A stretch of DNA of 50,887 nt, from positions 1-50,887 of the forward strand of contig DSBL01000145.1 of the NCBI GenBank assembly GCA_011049455.1. Reading direction: 5' to 3'. The stretch is from Desulfonatronum sp. (GTDB lineage Bacteria > Desulfobacterota > Desulfovibrionia > Desulfovibrionales > Desulfonatronaceae). Positions 35,458-44,821 of the stretch are shown here, in pieces. Positions within the stretch are counted from its first letter, which is position 1, and every line of letters starts with the position of its first letter. Below the pieces are notes generated by a model, which saw only the letters and a program-made list of their open reading frames with translations, was not told the origin of the DNA and searched no databases. Made by a program: the position numbers and the translations under genes.

Positions 35458-36467
35458 TTATGCGTTCCTCTTTTCAAGATTGAACGATTTTTGGGCCAAG
35501 CGGGCATCTTTCTCCTGGGCCTGCACGGCCGATTTTTTAAACCACCCGGCAACGAAGGTGTCCATGAACATCTGCACAAGGTGATAAGCGATCCCGGGCA
35601 CCATGGCCAGGGGAAAGGCCTGGGAGAAATATCCGGCCCAGACCACATAGGAAATGGTCAAGGTTTTCTGGGAGGTATGGATGGTGAAAGCGGAAGTGGA
35701 GGGCCTGTCCAGGCGGATCATTTTGGCAAGGGCCAGGTTCAAGGCCAGGATCAAGGCGTGCAAAAAAATCATGAACACGAACAGGCCTACCAGGCCTGCT
35801 CCCATACCGCTGATCACGCCGGTGGAGCTGGATACCGCGTTGAAGATGATCAACAGCACGATGCATTGAGAAAAGACGGAAAAAAAAATTTGTATCTGGC
35901 CACGGCCTCCTTGAGCCAGGGCCGCAGTGCCTGCCCCAAAAGCGTGGGAATGAGCAGGGTCAATGCCAGGGTGCCAACGATCTGACCCACAGGCAGCGCA
36001 ATGCCCTGATCCGCGCCGAGCAGCAGTTTGAGCACCAGCGGAATGCTCAGCAAGGAGGCGAAATTGCACAGCACGCAGATGAATAGGCTCAAAGGCACGT
36101 TGCCCAGGGCCATGGCCGTCATGACCGTGCCAGAGGCCACAGTCACCGGCGCCGCGGCAATGATGACCGCACCGACGACGAAATCGGGATTTTTTGGGAA
36201 GACCAGCCCGGCCAGGACAGCCGTGACCACTGGAATGAGCAGCAGAGCCGAGAACAGGGCTGCCGCCAGCACCCGGATGTTGCGAAACTGCTCCAGGACC
36301 GTGCGCGTATCCAGGGAAAGGCCCGTGATCAAAAAAGTCAGAAAAATGCCGATATTGAGGATCTTGTGTTGCTTGACGAACAGCCCCAATGCCGGGAAGT
36401 GCAAGGCCAGAACAACAACCACGGCGATGCCGACGAAGAACCAGTTTTTTTTGAGAAAGGTATGCAT
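35458..36467 (-). pseudogene. Na+/bile-acid-symporter-family transporter, frameshifted
   Basis: About 335 codons of a ten-helix transporter of the SBF/bile-acid symporter class. The N-terminal two thirds (from MHTFLKKNWFF at 36467) run in one frame through GLSLDTRTVLEQFRNIRV, AAPVTVASGTVMTAM and LALTLLIPTLLGQALRPWLKE. The last third, with several membrane helices and a Lys-rich end (SFNLEKRNA), is in another frame. The break is at a nine-A run (35880-35888 on the plus strand); one more A would join the frames. This is either a real phase-type indel, a dead gene, or an assembly error. Substrate unknown. Confidence 0.8.
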
Positions 36468-36499
36468 GATCGAATCTGTTTCGAAATGCCGAGTTCTCC

Positions 36500-36710
36500 A
36501 AGAGCAGGGCAGTCCTTGTCCATTCGCGCGCTCGCGGCGCTTCTTTGAAGACGCTCTAAACGGATTCCAAATCAGGGGCAAGTCAAAGGGAGATTTGGAC
36601 GCGAGACTGAACGTGACCACAAATGTTTCTCCACTGCGGCGGAAGATCAAAACCCGCTCGGTGCGGGTAGGCGTGGTCTGATTCAACGGCGTGCAAGAGG
36701 TGCTTGCATG
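36500..36710 (-). pseudogene. Broken second copy of the toxin-antitoxin locus
   Basis: Reading minus from ATGCAAG at 36708, the DNA resembles the antitoxin gene at 3545-3802: the same ATGCAAG start, then after an internal deletion and frameshift the stretch RTERVLIFRRSGETFVVTFSLASKSPFDLP, shared with the live antitoxin in RRSGETF, KSPFD and the flanking DNA. A stop interrupts the start frame after eight codons. Just upstream (about 36725-36740) the codons CILEF match the QILEF end of the live toxin, so the toxin tail seems to be there too, fused without its stop. No intact toxin is present. It adjoins the transporter gene and a REP-like hairpin. Confidence 0.7.
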
Positions 36711-36768
36711 ATTGCCCTGGGGTCGAATTCCAGGATACAGACAACTTTCAGCCATGACGGGAAAAGTC

Positions 36769-36799
36769 TGGATTCCCGCTATCACGGGTATGACGGATG
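36769..36799. repeat. REP-like hairpin element (single copy)
   Basis: CTGGATTCCCGCTATCACGG and the following GTATGACGGATG match the widespread short REP-like pattern GGATTCCCGC-loop-GCGGGAATGACGG, here degenerate in the right arm (CCCG-CTATCA-CGGG). Only one copy was noticed in the window. It lies between the dead antitoxin and the dead peroxiredoxin gene. Confidence 0.45.
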
Positions 36800-36849
36800 C
36801 GGAGACAACACGGTGAATCCTTTCCCCGATACCCTTCTGGAGGCATATC

Positions 36850-37265
36850 ATGAGCAATTCCATGCCCGCAGCGGGCGCGCAGGCCTTGAATTTCCGGCTG
36901 CCAGACGGCGAGGGGAGGGAAGTCGGCCTAGCGGATTTGCGGGGCAGATGGGTGGTGGTGTATGTTTCTACCCCAAGGACAACACCTCCGGCTGCACGGC
37001 CGAAGCCCGAGAATTCACTGAGCTGCTGCCGGAGTTCGCGGCCCTGAGCGCGGAGGTGCTGGGAGTGAGCAAGGACAACGTCGCCTCCCACGCCGAGTTC
37101 GCAAAAAAGCACGACCTGAAAGTGCGCCTGCTGGCCGACCCTGGGCTGGCGGTGCTCATCGACCCGGCGGGCGTGGTGCGTGAAACCTGGCCGAAAGTGC
37201 CCAAGGGAGCCGGACACGCGGCCCAGGTGCTGGCAACGCTGCTTAGGCTGGCCAGATCAGGGTGA
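36850..37265 (+). pseudogene. Bcp-type peroxiredoxin, frameshifted and internally deleted
   Basis: The start (MSNSMPAAGAQALNFRLPD, then LADLRGRWVVVY) is in one frame. The continuation FYPKDNTSGCTAEAREF, with the peroxidatic Cys, is in another frame; the break is at about 36960. Later, LLADPGLAV runs straight into LIDPAGVVRETWPKV, where intact Bcp proteins have about 25-30 residues between these blocks, so an in-frame deletion is also present. Two independent lesions make a sequencing error unlikely as the full explanation. The gene would have encoded a thiol peroxidase. Confidence 0.82.
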
Positions 37266-37418
37266 ACCACTGCCATGAAAACACGTCCGCCCCGATGCTT
37301 CCCTTGCGGCTGCTTGCGTTTCATGGCGTTTTTGGCACAACAACCTGAAAAGGGCCGCGGATCTTTTCCAGACCGGTCCCTGCAACCAGCGTAATCCACG
37401 CTGACCCCCGGTGACCTC

Positions 37419-37760
37419 ATGCACCCCGCCAAAGTCGACCGCGACCGTCTTCAGAATCTCACGGACCTGCCGAACATCGGCCGGGCCATGGCCGAGGATC
37501 TGCGGCAGCTGGGCATTCGCCAGCCCGCTCAGCTCGCGGGCATGGACCCCCTGGAAATGTATGATAGGCTGTGCGCAACAATTGGCGCCCGCCAGGACCC
37601 CTGCGTCCTGGACGTGTTCATGTCCATTGTATCCTTCATGAACGGCGAGGCGCCTCGGCCCTGGTGGGAGTTCACCGAAAAACGCATGCTGCTGCGAGAA
37701 AACCACCATGCTCGTCCCACTGCCGGGGTCGCCAATGCCCGACCTGAAAAAACCCTTTGA
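37419..37760 (+). CDS. Cdd1-like helix-hairpin-helix protein
   Basis: A 113-residue protein. LQNLTDLPNIGRAMAEDLRQLGI is a helix-hairpin-helix of the kind that binds DNA backbones. DPLEMYDRLCATIGARQDPCVLDVFMSIVSF and the WW of PRPWWEF match the Cdd1 (pathogenicity locus protein) family, whose function is not established. No good ribosome site precedes the ATG. It ends 17 bases before yejA and may be in its transcript. Confidence 0.75.
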   Translation: MHPAKVDRDRLQNLTDLPNIGRAMAEDLRQLGIRQPAQLAGMDPLEMYDRLCATIGARQDPCVLDVFMSIVSFMNGEAPRPWWEFTEKRMLLRENHHARPTAGVANARPEKTL

Positions 37761-37776
37761 CGCTGGAGGCGATGAC

Positions 37777-39639
37777 ATGACCATGATGTCCGGGAACCGT
37801 CGGAAACGCATTGGCAGCGTCTGGCCTGAACAACCCGTTGCCGCCCTTTTGTGTCTTGCCTGCGCCGCCTTCTTGGCCGCGGCAGGCCCTGCCTGGTCCG
37901 AGGAGCCCGGTTGGAGGCACGGTTTGGCCCTGCACGGGGACCTTAAGTACGGTCCGAACTTTTCCCGCTTCGAGTACGTCAGTCCCGCAGCGCCCAAAGG
38001 GGGAGAGATGCGCTTGGCCGGCATCGGCACGTTCGACAGCCTCAACCCCTTTATCCTGCGCGGAACCCCGCCCACGGGCCTGGGCATGACCTTTGACACC
38101 CTGACGGTCCAATCCCTGGACGAACCCTTTTCCGAGTACGGCCTGGTCGCGGAATCCGTCCAGGTGCCCGAGGACCACTCCTGGGTAGCCTTTTTCCTGA
38201 GGCCCCAGGCCAGGTTCCATGACGGAACTCCGATTACGGCCGAGGACGTGGTCTTCACCTTGGAAATTCTGAAGACCAAGGGCCATCCTTTCTACCGCGC
38301 CTATTACGCCAATGTATCCACGGTGGAGATGATCACTCCGCTCCAGGTCAAATTTCATTTCAGCGGGCCTGAAAACCGCGAACTGCCCCTGATCATCGGC
38401 CAGATGCCGGTATTGTCCAAGGCCTATTGGCAAAACCGCGAGTTCGACCGGACCTCCCTGGACATTCCCCTGGGCAGCGGCCCCTACCGGGTGGCGCAGC
38501 TGGATTCCGGCAGATCCATTACCTATGAACGCGATCCCCAGTATTGGGGGGCCGATCTGCCGGTGAACGTGGGCCGCAACAACCTGGACCGCTTGCGATA
38601 CGAGTATTTTCGCGACGCCAACGTGGCCCTGGAAGCGTTCAAGGCCGGCCAGTACGATTTCCGGCAGGAGAACGTGGCCCGGCTTTGGGCCACGGGCTAT
38701 GACGGACCGGCCTTGCGCCAGGGCAAAATCATCATGGAGGAAATTCCCCATGAATTGCCCACAGGCATGCAGGGTTTCGTCTTCAACACACGCCGGGCGG
38801 TGTTCCGAGATCCCCTGGTCCGGGAGGCTTTGGGCCTGGTTTTTGACTTTGAATGGTCCAACCAGAACCTGTTTCACAACGCTTACACCCGAACCAGAAG
38901 CTATTTCTCCAATTCCGAGCTGGCTTCCACGGACCTGCCCTCGGCCGCGGAACTCGAGCTTCTGGAACCGCACCGGGAGAGTCTGCCCGAACGGGTTTTC
39001 ACCCAGCATTATCAGCCGCCGGTCACGGACGGATCAGGCAACATCCGGCCGCAGATCCGCCAGGCCCTGGACCTGCTGGCAAAGGCCGGCTGGGAGATAT
39101 CCTTGAAGGACAGGAAGCTGCGGCATGAGTCCGGCGGCCAAACCATGGAGTTCGAAATCCTCTTGAATGATCCGGCCTTTGAGCGGATCTGCCTGCCCTA
39201 TGCGCGCAATCTGGAGCGGCTGGGAATCACGGCCCGGGTGCGCACTGTGGACGCGACCCAGTACCAGAACCGACTCAATGATTTCGACTTCGACATGACC
39301 GTGCATGTTTTTCCGCAATCCCTTTCGCCGGGAAACGAGCAACGCGACTTCTGGGCTTCCCAGGCCGCGGACATCCCGGGCTCCCGGAACATCGCCGGGG
39401 TACGCGATCCCATTGTGGACGAACTGGTGGACTTGGTGATCAGCGCGCCGGATCGGACCAGCCTGGTGACGCGCAGCCGGGCCCTGGACCGGGTCCTGCT
39501 CTGGGGGCACTACGTGGTCCCGCATTGGCATTCCCGGGTGTTTCGCGTGGCGTATTGGGACAAATACGCCAAGCCGGACATCACGCCACAATACGGCCTG
39601 GCCCTGGACGCCTGGTGGTTCAGGGAACAGCTACGGTAA
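37777..39639 (+). CDS. yejA: ABC transporter substrate-binding protein, YejA-like
   Basis: A 620-residue periplasmic family-5 solute-binding protein. The signal peptide is [12 protein letters not shown] followed by a hydrophobic stretch and an AWSEEP cleavage region. [55 protein letters not shown] and [13 protein letters not shown] are typical of the YejA/microcin C and oligopeptide branch. GGAGG lies 8 bases before the chosen ATG at 37777. The permease yejB follows 16 bases on. Likely cargo is a peptide or peptide-like compound. Confidence 0.93.
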   Translation: MTMMSGNRRKRIGSVWPEQPVAALLCLACAAFLAAAGPAWSEEPGWRHGLALHGDLKYGPNFSRFEYVSPAAPKGGEMRLAGIGTFDSLNPFILRGTPPTGLGMTFDTLTVQSLDEPFSEYGLVAESVQVPEDHSWVAFFLRPQARFHDGTPITAEDVVFTLEILKTKGHPFYRAYYANVSTVEMITPLQVKFHFSGPENRELPLIIGQMPVLSKAYWQNREFDRTSLDIPLGSGPYRVAQLDSGRSITYERDPQYWGADLPVNVGRNNLDRLRYEYFRDANVALEAFKAGQYDFRQENVARLWATGYDGPALRQGKIIMEEIPHELPTGMQGFVFNTRRAVFRDPLVREALGLVFDFEWSNQNLFHNAYTRTRSYFSNSELASTDLPSAAELELLEPHRESLPERVFTQHYQPPVTDGSGNIRPQIRQALDLLAKAGWEISLKDRKLRHESGGQTMEFEILLNDPAFERICLPYARNLERLGITARVRTVDATQYQNRLNDFDFDMTVHVFPQSLSPGNEQRDFWASQAADIPGSRNIAGVRDPIVDELVDLVISAPDRTSLVTRSRALDRVLLWGHYVVPHWHSRVFRVAYWDKYAKPDITPQYGLALDAWWFREQLR

Positions 39640-39655
39640 TGGGCAGGAGTCGCGC

Positions 39656-40750
39656 ATGACCGCATACATCCTCAGGCGGCTGTTGCTGATGATCCCCACG
39701 CTCTTCGGGATCATGGTGCTCAACTTCGTGATCATCCAGGCCGCGCCCGGCGGTCCGGTGGAGCGGGTCATCGCCCAGTTGCGCGGCCACGACACCGGAG
39801 CCACGGCCCGCTTCGCCGGCTCGGAACAAGGCGAATTCCAGACCCGACAGGCCGCCCAGCAGGATTCCAAATATCGGGGCGCCCAAGGCATTGACCCGGC
39901 CCTGATCGCCGAACTGGAGCGGATGTATGGGTTTGATCAGCCGCCGGCAAAGCGTTTTTTGCAGATGATGGGCAACTATCTTCGGTTTGATTTTGGTCAG
40001 AGCTTTTACCGCGACAGTTCCGTGGTGGAACTGATCCTGGAAAAGCTGCCCGTTTCCATCTCCCTGGGGCTGTGGACCACCCTGCTGGTTTACGCCGTCT
40101 CCATTCCCCTGGGCATCCGCAAGGCCGTCAGGGACGGCTCCACCTTTGACGTGGCCACCAGCGCAGTGGTCATCGTGGGCTACGCCATTCCTTCATTTCT
40201 CTTCGCCGTGCTGCTCATCGTGCTTTTCGCCGGAGGCAGCTTCCTGGATCTTTTTCCACTCCGCGGACTGACTTCGGATGCCTGGCCGGACTTAAGCTGG
40301 CCCATGCGCATTCTGGACTATTTCTGGCATCTGGCCCTGCCCGTGACAGCCATGGTCATCGGCGGATTCGCCGGACTGACCATGCTCACCAAAAATTCTT
40401 TTTTGGAGGAGATCAACAAGCAGTATGTGCTCACGGCCCGCTCCAAGGGGCTGACCGAACGGCAGGTGCTCTACGGTCACGTGTTCCGCAACGCCATGCT
40501 CATCGTGGTGGCCGGATTTCCCGGTGCGTTCATCGGCATCCTGTTCACCAGCGCCCTACTCATCGAGGTTATTTTTTCTCTGGACGGGCTGGGGCTGCTG
40601 GGATTCGAAGCGGCCATCAACAGGGATTACCCCGTGATGTTCGGCACCTTGTATATTTTCACCCTGCTCGGACTGCTCTTGAACCTGGCAGGAGACGTGA
40701 TCTACACGGTCATTGACCCGCGTATCGATTTTGAGTCGCGGAATCGCTGA
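39656..40750 (+). CDS. yejB: ABC transporter permease YejB
   Basis: A 364-residue inner-membrane permease of the oligopeptide class. The start [19 protein letters not shown] is the first helix; a periplasmic insert ([18 protein letters not shown]) typical of YejB follows. [29 protein letters not shown] is the EAA loop that contacts the ATPase. The usual partner genes yejE and yejF do not follow; instead the last 41 bases overlap the 3' end of rlmB on the other strand. The importer is therefore incomplete at this locus and would need partners from elsewhere. Confidence 0.94.
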   Translation: MTAYILRRLLLMIPTLFGIMVLNFVIIQAAPGGPVERVIAQLRGHDTGATARFAGSEQGEFQTRQAAQQDSKYRGAQGIDPALIAELERMYGFDQPPAKRFLQMMGNYLRFDFGQSFYRDSSVVELILEKLPVSISLGLWTTLLVYAVSIPLGIRKAVRDGSTFDVATSAVVIVGYAIPSFLFAVLLIVLFAGGSFLDLFPLRGLTSDAWPDLSWPMRILDYFWHLALPVTAMVIGGFAGLTMLTKNSFLEEINKQYVLTARSKGLTERQVLYGHVFRNAMLIVVAGFPGAFIGILFTSALLIEVIFSLDGLGLLGFEAAINRDYPVMFGTLYIFTLLGLLLNLAGDVIYTVIDPRIDFESRNR

Positions 40751-41519
40751 ACAGTTCAAGACTGTCGTGTCTGGCCTTGGCGAACATGCCCAGGCAGATG
40801 GCCCCGGCCTGAGCCACGTTCAAAGACTGCATCCCGCCGGGCATGGGGATGTACACCCTGTGTGAGCAGTGTTTGAGCACTCCGGGCCGAATGCCTTTTT
40901 CCTCGTTGCCCAAAACCAGGACAGCGGGGAATGGCGGAGTGATTCGCAAAATGTTTTCCGCTTGGCTATCCATGGTAGCGCCAAAAACAACAAACCCTTG
41001 CGCAGCACATTGTTCCAAGGCGCGGGAGAGGTTGACCACATGGGCCACGGGCAGCCTGTTCAATGCGCCGGCACTGGTCTTCGCGGCCACCGGCCCAAGG
41101 GCAGCGGTTCTGTTTTTGGGCAATATCAAGCCCCCACCGCCCAATGCCAGGACGCTCCTGGCCAAGACACCCACATTGCCGGGGTCCTGAATTTGATCCA
41201 AAGCCAAAAGCAAAGGCAGAACCGCGGCTCTGGATTGTTCCATAACAGCGTCCAGATCGAAAAAACCAGGTTGAAAAACCCGGGCCAACACGCCTTGGTG
41301 ATTACCGCCATACAATCTAGACAGATCCTGGGAGGAAACAAGGCGATAACGGACCTTCAGCCTTTTGCACATGTCCACGAATCGTCCCAGGGAGCGGGAG
41401 CGAACATTGTCCTGGATGTACACCAAATCCACCTGTTCCGGTCGTGCCAACAGCAATTCTTGAACCGGTTTGCGTCCCACTGTCCAAAAATCGCTTATGG
41501 ATTCTGATTGAACGCGCAT
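40710..41519 (-). CDS. rlmB: 23S rRNA 2'-O-methyltransferase-like (SpoU/TrmH family, RlmB)
   Basis: A 269-residue SPOUT methyltransferase. The N-terminal substrate-binding domain is [13 protein letters not shown] through [11 protein letters not shown]. The trefoil-knot motifs are [17 protein letters not shown] (motif 1), [11 protein letters not shown] (motif 2) and [18 protein letters not shown] (motif 3). AGGAAG precedes the ATG. RlmB methylates G2251 of 23S rRNA in E. coli; assignment to the exact target is by family. Its end overlaps yejB tail to tail. Confidence 0.9.
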   Translation of the reverse strand: MRVQSESISDFWTVGRKPVQELLLARPEQVDLVYIQDNVRSRSLGRFVDMCKRLKVRYRLVSSQDLSRLYGGNHQGVLARVFQPGFFDLDAVMEQSRAAVLPLLLALDQIQDPGNVGVLARSVLALGGGGLILPKNRTAALGPVAAKTSAGALNRLPVAHVVNLSRALEQCAAQGFVVFGATMDSQAENILRITPPFPAVLVLGNEEKGIRPGVLKHCSHRVYIPMPGGMQSLNVAQAGAICLGMFAKARHDSLELFSDSATQNRYAGQ

Positions 41520-41597
41520 TGCTGCACTTCCTTTCCTATGGTCACAATAATGTCACACAGGTTTTTTAATTTTTACCACATGCCAGTCTTGCCCTGA

Positions 41598-41671
41598 AGC
41601 GCAATATGCGCTAGGCACACACAATTACATTGGCCATAACTGTCTTATTACCGGACGAAATACATATTTCG
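41598..41671. promoter_or_regulatory. Two inverted repeats in the rlmB/mltD divergent region
   Basis: AGCGCA-ATA-TGCGCT (41598-41612) and CGAAATA-CA-TATTTCG (41656-41671) are perfect dyads, 44 bases apart between inner edges, in the 194-base region between the divergent rlmB and mltD starts. The second lies 43 bases before the mltD ATG, close to where its promoter should be. Confidence 0.5.
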
Positions 41672-41713
41672 CCTGTATATTTTTTTCTTTAGCAACATCC
41701 TATGGAGGTGTGC

Positions 41714-43345
41714 ATGCACCTGCGCTTCATGATTTTCACTGGTATTTTTCTCTTGGCGCTATTCGGTTGCGCTGGGCGCCATCAACAGGACCAGTTAGCT
41801 TCAACACCCACGGATGTACAAGCCCCCATTGATCATGGCTTGGATACCGCCGCCGTGCTTGACGAGCCCCATGCGCCGCTTGAGCAGATGTTATTGGACG
41901 CAGACGCAATACCTGATGTCGATCAGCAGACGCCGCTGACTCCAGCGGAACAAAAAGCCTTGGACACGCCGACCCAGGTTGAGTTCGTTCTGGATATTGA
42001 GGAGACCAAAGAGGTCGAACTGTTTTTTCGCTACTTCACTCATGACGCCCGGGATCGTTTCAGCGCATGGTTGAAACGATCAGAGCACTACCTGCCCCAT
42101 GTGCGCGATGTTTTTCTCAGCCATGGCCTGCCCCATGATCTGATCTACCTGCCCTTCATCGAGAGCGGGTACAACCCCATGGCCTACTCCAGGGCAGGTG
42201 CCGGGGGAATGTGGCAGTTCATGCCCGGTACCGGCAGGCTATACGGACTCACCTTTGACTGGTGGATCGACCAACGCAGGGACCCTTGCCTCTCCACCCA
42301 GGCCGCGGCCGCCCATCTGACCAAGCTGTATGAGATGTTCAACGACTGGAACTTGGCCCTGGCCGCCTACAATGCCGGGGAAGGCCGCATTTCCCGAGCC
42401 ATGCAACGCAGCGGCAAGGACAATTATTTCGCCCTTGCAAGCGTGAACAGACTTCTGGCCCGTGAAACCCGCCATTATGTTCCAAAGTTCATGGCGGTCT
42501 TGAAAATCATCCAGAACCTCGAAGAACTCGGTTTTGAGCCCATCAACTGGGACAACGGCCCACAGGTGGCCACGTTGGAGGTCAAGGGTGGAACGGATTT
42601 GATGGCCCTTGCGCAATACTGCAATCTGAGCTGGGAGGACTTTCGGCAGTTGAACCCCTCGTTTCGACGGCAGGTAAGCCCCCCGGACAAGGTGTTGACC
42701 GTGTATGTCCCCGAACAACAACAAGACAGGGCCGTGGCCTTTTTGAGCACGCCGTCATCGCGCCCGTATCAGGGTTTTGATCGGTATCAGGTCCGCAGCG
42801 GCGACTCCTGGTGGCGCTTGGCCAATCGTTTCAACGTGCCCGTTGATGTTCTCAAGCGCATCAACAACCGCAGCAACAACCTGCTGAGCATCGGCGAATC
42901 CCTGATGGTGCCCCGTTCGGCGAGCGCAGCCGTGGCCGCGGCTTCCCCAGCGGAAAGTTCGGTGTCTTCCACCAGAAACTTGGCGCAACAGCGGGCCAAT
43001 TACGTGGTCCAACGCGGCGACACCTTATGGAATCTGTCCCGCAAATTCGGCGTTGCCGTCTCCACGTTGACCCAGGCAAACGGCCTGAAAAACCAGCACT
43101 CCCTGAAAATCGGGCAGCGGTTGTATATCCCCCGGCATTCCCCAGCATCCAGCGTTACGGCGTCTTCCGCATCCTCCGCCAACAAATCCGGTCAGATGGT
43201 GCAGTACCGGGTGCGACGCGGCGACACGCTCTGGCAGATCGCCCAGCGCTTTGGCGTGACCACGGCCAATCTCACCAGCTGGAACAAGCTCCCGCGCAGC
43301 GGATTGATTCGACCGGGCGACAACTTGAAGATTTATATTCCCTGA
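41714..43345 (+). CDS. mltD: MltD-like lytic transglycosylase lipoprotein with three LysM domains
   Basis: About 543 residues. MHLRFMIFTGIFLLALFGCAG is a lipoprotein signal with a FGC lipobox. The SLT domain has the catalytic Glu in LPFIESGYNPMAYS, then AGGMWQFMPGTGRLYGL and LALAAYNAGEGR. Three C-terminal LysM modules bind peptidoglycan: YQVRSGDSWWRLANRFNV, YVVQRGDTLWNLSRKFGV and YRVRRGDTLWQIAQRFGV, separated by Ser/Ala-rich linkers. GGAGGTG lies 5 bases before the ATG at 41714, so this start is preferred over 41702. It should cleave septal or side-wall murein from the outer membrane. Confidence 0.95.
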   Translation: MHLRFMIFTGIFLLALFGCAGRHQQDQLASTPTDVQAPIDHGLDTAAVLDEPHAPLEQMLLDADAIPDVDQQTPLTPAEQKALDTPTQVEFVLDIEETKEVELFFRYFTHDARDRFSAWLKRSEHYLPHVRDVFLSHGLPHDLIYLPFIESGYNPMAYSRAGAGGMWQFMPGTGRLYGLTFDWWIDQRRDPCLSTQAAAAHLTKLYEMFNDWNLALAAYNAGEGRISRAMQRSGKDNYFALASVNRLLARETRHYVPKFMAVLKIIQNLEELGFEPINWDNGPQVATLEVKGGTDLMALAQYCNLSWEDFRQLNPSFRRQVSPPDKVLTVYVPEQQQDRAVAFLSTPSSRPYQGFDRYQVRSGDSWWRLANRFNVPVDVLKRINNRSNNLLSIGESLMVPRSASAAVAAASPAESSVSSTRNLAQQRANYVVQRGDTLWNLSRKFGVAVSTLTQANGLKNQHSLKIGQRLYIPRHSPASSVTASSASSANKSGQMVQYRVRRGDTLWQIAQRFGVTTANLTSWNKLPRSGLIRPGDNLKIYIP

Positions 43346-43366
43346 CGCTTGCGGCAGGGAGGAGTA

Positions 43367-44233
43367 TTACTCGAAACTGGTCGCATGTCTGACGGCAATG
43401 TCTCTGAGTCGAGACAAGGGAAAAGAACGCCCGGTCCATAGGGTAAATTGGGCGGCTGCCTGCCCCAGAAACATCTCCAGGCCATTGATCGTGGCAATGT
43501 TTTCATTTTTTGCTTGCAAAATCAACCGCGTTTCCAGGGGATTATAGACCAGGTCATAAATCGTTCTGATCCCCTTCAGAGACAGCCCCGCAGGCCAGGG
43601 GCTTAACTGGCCATATTTCCCGCTCATGCCCAGCGGGGTGGCGTTGATCAGCAGATCGCCCTGCCATTGTCCTCTGCAAGCCCAATCAAGAACGTGCACC
43701 CTGAATTCTTCGGCCAATACCGCAGCCCGCTCTTGATCCCGCCCGCAGATCGTCACGTGGCCCACACCAACTTTGGCCAATCCGATCAGTACGGCCCGGG
43801 CCGCGCCTCCGTATCCCAGAACCAGCGCGCGTTGCATTCTCCGCCACTCTTCCGGCGACATCGGACTTAAAAAACCGTGAATGTCCGTATTCTCCCCCCA
43901 CAGCCGGTCGTCGCGCCAGAATATCGTGTTCACGGCGCCGGCGCGCATGGCATTGCCGGTGCAGCCGTCAAGCAGGACCATGACGGCCCGCTTATGCGGA
44001 ATGGTCACACTGAGGCCTGAAATGGGCAAGGTTCTTGCCGCCTGAACAAAATTCGCCAAACCGGAAGGTTTGAGGGGCCACCGGAAATAGACTGCATCCA
44101 GACCAATGGACTGGAAACCGAAATTATGCGCCAAGGGGCTCAAGCTGTGGTCCAGGGGCTGACCGATTATCCCATAGAGTTCCTGGGGAAGGAAGACGTC
44201 GCCATTGTAGGCGGTTTTGGCGTTGGAAATCAT
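43367..44233 (-). CDS. aroE: Shikimate dehydrogenase AroE
   Basis: A 288-residue NADPH enzyme of aromatic amino acid synthesis. YGIIGQPLDHSLSPLAHN and GLSVTIPHKRAVM bind shikimate; GAVNTIF and NTDIHGF follow, the latter with a conserved Asp, and VLGYGGAARAVLIGL is the nucleotide loop. INATPLGMSG and YDLVYNPLETRL complete the family pattern. The ATG at 44233 is used; an open frame extends 11 codons upstream to a TTG. It is the last gene after the oxidoreductase operon, 40 bases on, and converges with mltD. Confidence 0.95.
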   Translation of the reverse strand: MISNAKTAYNGDVFLPQELYGIIGQPLDHSLSPLAHNFGFQSIGLDAVYFRWPLKPSGLANFVQAARTLPISGLSVTIPHKRAVMVLLDGCTGNAMRAGAVNTIFWRDDRLWGENTDIHGFLSPMSPEEWRRMQRALVLGYGGAARAVLIGLAKVGVGHVTICGRDQERAAVLAEEFRVHVLDWACRGQWQGDLLINATPLGMSGKYGQLSPWPAGLSLKGIRTIYDLVYNPLETRLILQAKNENIATINGLEMFLGQAAAQFTLWTGRSFPLSRLRDIAVRHATSFE

Positions 44234-44272
44234 GGCAGACCTGCTTTTCCCGCCTTTGGACAGCAACGTCCG

Positions 44273-44821
44273 CTATGGTCCGACGCTGTCGGCCCCGGCT
44301 TGAAGAGCTTTTTCATTGGCCGGAATCATTTTGGCGTAATGCGGGGAGATGACTTTTTTCAGACTCTGTTTGACCGCTTCCAGGGGAACGATTTGGGTCA
44401 GCTGGACATAAGCGCCCAGCGCGACCATGTTCGCCATCTTGGTGTTGCCCAAGGCGTCGGCGATTTCATTGGCCGCAACCGCAAAGGTTTTCAGGCGCTC
44501 CTTTTGGGCCAGCTCCATTTCCACCAAAGAAGAATTGATCACCACCACGCCTTGGTCAACGACCCGGGGCTGAAATTTTTCCAGCGAGGGACGATTCATG
44601 GCGATCAGGCTTCTGGGGTGGTGGATAATGGGCGAACCGATATCCTCCGTGGAAACGACCACGGTGCAATTTGCCGTGCCGCCGCGCATCTCCACCCCGT
44701 AAACAGGCATATAGGTGACGTTCTGGCCGTCCTCCATGGCGGCATAGGCCAAAAGCGTGCCGATGAGCATTACGCCCTGACCGCCAAACCCGGCGATGAT
44801 CACATCCTGGTATCTGTTCAT
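44273..44821 (-). CDS. 2-oxoacid:ferredoxin oxidoreductase gamma subunit
   Basis: A 182-residue subunit. [22 protein letters not shown] is the family's N-terminal block, and [21 protein letters not shown] and [11 protein letters not shown] follow. With the upstream beta, VorB-like alpha and ferredoxin-like delta genes it forms a four-subunit enzyme that oxidises a 2-oxoacid to an acyl-CoA and reduces ferredoxin. The start overlaps the beta-subunit stop by 4 bases. Substrate (2-oxoisovalerate, 2-oxoglutarate or similar) cannot be fixed from this subunit. Confidence 0.92.
   Translation of the reverse strand: MNRYQDVIIAGFGGQGVMLIGTLLAYAAMEDGQNVTYMPVYGVEMRGGTANCTVVVSTEDIGSPIIHHPRSLIAMNRPSLEKFQPRVVDQGVVVINSSLVEMELAQKERLKTFAVAANEIADALGNTKMANMVALGAYVQLTQIVPLEAVKQSLKKVISPHYAKMIPANEKALQAGADSVGP

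Noticed and set aside
35850-37217. One 455-residue protein fusing the antitoxin-like block to the transporter
   Set aside because: The frame is open by chance across the remnant; transporter similarity begins at the ATG at 36467 and the upstream part is a decayed antitoxin and antisense to the peroxiredoxin gene.
43340-43357. TCCCTG/CAGGGA hairpin at the mltD stop as a terminator
   Set aside because: No T-run on either strand.
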